DNA of 6,367 nucleotides from a bacterium. Lineage in GTDB: Bacteria; Bacillota; Clostridia; Oscillospirales; CAG-272. Under the pieces are notes generated by a model. That model did not search any database. It saw only the letters and a list, made by a program, of their open reading frames with translations, and was not told the origin of the DNA. Of this stretch, positions 5,853 to 6,367 are shown in pieces. Numbering within the stretch: position 1 is the first letter of the stretch; the number at the start of each line of letters is the position of its first letter. The position numbers and the translations under genes were made by a program. The stretch spans positions 1-6,367 of the forward strand of contig SFZB01000055.1 of the NCBI GenBank assembly GCA_004558975.1, read 5' to 3'.

Positions 5853-5888
5853 AAAAAAAGGTGAGCAGGTAGTCGGCACCTGCTCACC
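5853..5888 (-). terminator. rho-independent terminator after the pentapeptide-repeat gene
   Basis: On the minus strand GGTGAGCAGGT (5878-5888) pairs perfectly over 11 bases with ACCTGCTCACC (5860-5870) across a seven-base loop. It is followed directly by seven T residues (5853-5859). It lies 16 bases after the stop at 5905 and only 11 bases before the ATG of the next gene. Confidence 0.92.
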
Positions 5889-5904
5889 GAAGTGGTGTCC
5901 TGTC

Positions 5905-6367
5905 TTATTTTTTGCTGCCGAACAGCGCACGGGCAAGGAAATGCCCGAAGCCACGTTTCTTCGCGGCAGTGCCGGTAGCAGGCTGTTTTGCAGAAGGCGT
6001 CTCAGCGGGAGCTTCCTCTGCAGGAACTTCTTCTGCGGGTGCTTCCTCTGCGGGAGCCTCTTCCGCGGGAGCCTCTTCCGCGGGAGCTTCCTCTGCGGGT
6101 GCTTCCTCTGCGGGAGCCTCTTCCGCGGGAGCCTCTTCCGCGGGTGCTTCCTCTACGGGTGCTTCCTCTGCGGGTGCTTCCTCTACGGGTGCTTCCTCTA
6201 CGGGAGTTTCTTCAACGGGCGCTTCTTCGACCGGTGCCGGTGCTACAGCAGGTGCCGTCTCTTCGACTGGTTTCTCTTCAACCACTGCCTCTTCCATCGG
6301 GATCAGCGTCTCGGTGGGAGCGGCGGCCTCGGCGCCTTCGGCGGCGGCGTTCTTGCGGAACACACTG
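5905..6367 (-). CDS. C-terminal part of an acidic pentapeptide-repeat protein with basic tail
   Basis: At least 153 residues are visible and the frame is open to the right edge. A GTG at 6361-6363 could be the start, but no ribosome site can be seen and the codon before it is sense (Ser), so I treat the gene as 5'-truncated. The N-terminal visible part is Ala/Glu/Pro-rich. Fifteen consecutive pentapeptides of the form (A/V)EE(A/T/V)P follow, making a strongly acidic, certainly disordered segment. The last 20 or so residues are cationic and amphipathic (KKRGFGHFLARALFGSKK). Such a layout suggests a flexible spacer carrying a basic, perhaps membrane- or nucleic-acid-binding, tail. Acidic EEAP repeats also occur in the N-terminal parts of unrelated proteins by low-complexity convergence, so no function is assigned. 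The terminator at 5853-5888 ends the gene. Confidence 0.7.
   Translation of the reverse strand, partial: SVFRKNAAAEGAEAAAPTETLIPMEEAVVEEKPVEETAPAVAPAPVEEAPVEETPVEEAPVEEAPAEEAPVEEAPAEEAPAEEAPAEEAPAEEAPAEEAPAEEAPAEEAPAEEVPAEEAPAETPSAKQPATGTAAKKRGFGHFLARALFGSKK
6007..6231 (-). repeat. fifteen in-frame 15-bp tandem repeats (AEEAP/VEEAP)
   Basis: The array is exactly 15 units of 15 bp. Each unit encodes (A/V)-E-E-(A/T/V)-P. Units at the C-terminal side of the array mostly begin with Ala and those nearer the N-terminus with Val. Within it a 60-bp period is visible: 6032-6084 is identical to 6092-6144 over 53 bp. Because unit length is a multiple of three, gain or loss of units keeps the reading frame. 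Confidence 0.92.

Noticed and set aside
5843..5887. Extended N-terminus of the two-helix membrane protein from 5887
   Set aside because: It would begin within the terminator stem of the upstream gene.
6007..6231. Repeat array considered as a CRISPR array
   Set aside because: The units are contiguous 15-mers without spacers, stay in frame, and encode a regular peptide.

Overview
The window reads as chromosomal DNA of a fairly GC-rich member of the Bacillota, most probably a Clostridia (Oscillospirales/Lachnospirales-type) and less probably a Negativicutes. The clues are strong AAGGAGG-type ribosome sites, sigma-A-like promoters, TTG and GTG starts, compact hairpin terminators, and protein families whose details recall clostridial versions: an M14 peptidase with an N-H-N motif, a PlsC with FPEGGY, and a GreA-type factor beginning YDELTEVDIQKM. 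The taxonomic inference rests on recalled family resemblance, not on a search.

Layout from left to right. Positions 1-26 hold the first codons of a minus-strand gene that leaves the window. It has a good promoter (152-181) and a leader of about 118 nt. Next is a cytosolic zinc carboxypeptidase of family M14 (207-1076, minus). A divergent intergenic region separates it from two plus-strand membrane proteins of unknown function (1200-1901 and 1949-2344). A 16-bp perfect hairpin (2361-2396) ends that unit and the opposing one. The opposing unit (minus, 3660 down to 2414) is a coupled pair: a zinc-ribbon, tail-anchored protein followed by a two-helix membrane protein with an acidic tail. From the same intergenic region a divergent promoter drives plsC (3806-4645), a phospholipid acyltransferase. 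A second bidirectional terminator (4753-4784) separates plsC from another minus-strand pair: a two-helix membrane protein with a soluble domain (5842 down to 5306) overlapping a GreA-family transcript cleavage factor (5313 down to 4810). The right end is the 3' part of a gene encoding a protein with fifteen AEEAP/VEEAP pentapeptides and a basic tail, followed by a textbook terminator.

Functionally the recognisable genes are housekeeping: muropeptide turnover, phospholipid synthesis and rescue of stalled RNA polymerase. The rest are small membrane or disordered proteins without clear family assignment. I see no CRISPR array, insertion sequence, phage gene, tRNA, rRNA or recognisable defence system, and no convincing new multi-gene system. 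The points most worth a second look are the 15-bp coding repeat array with a 60-bp higher-order duplication, the terminator placed 11 bp before a start codon, the two tightly coupled gene pairs of unknown function, the AT-rich palindrome and GNRA-capped hairpin at the left-edge promoter, and unusual residues in PlsC.
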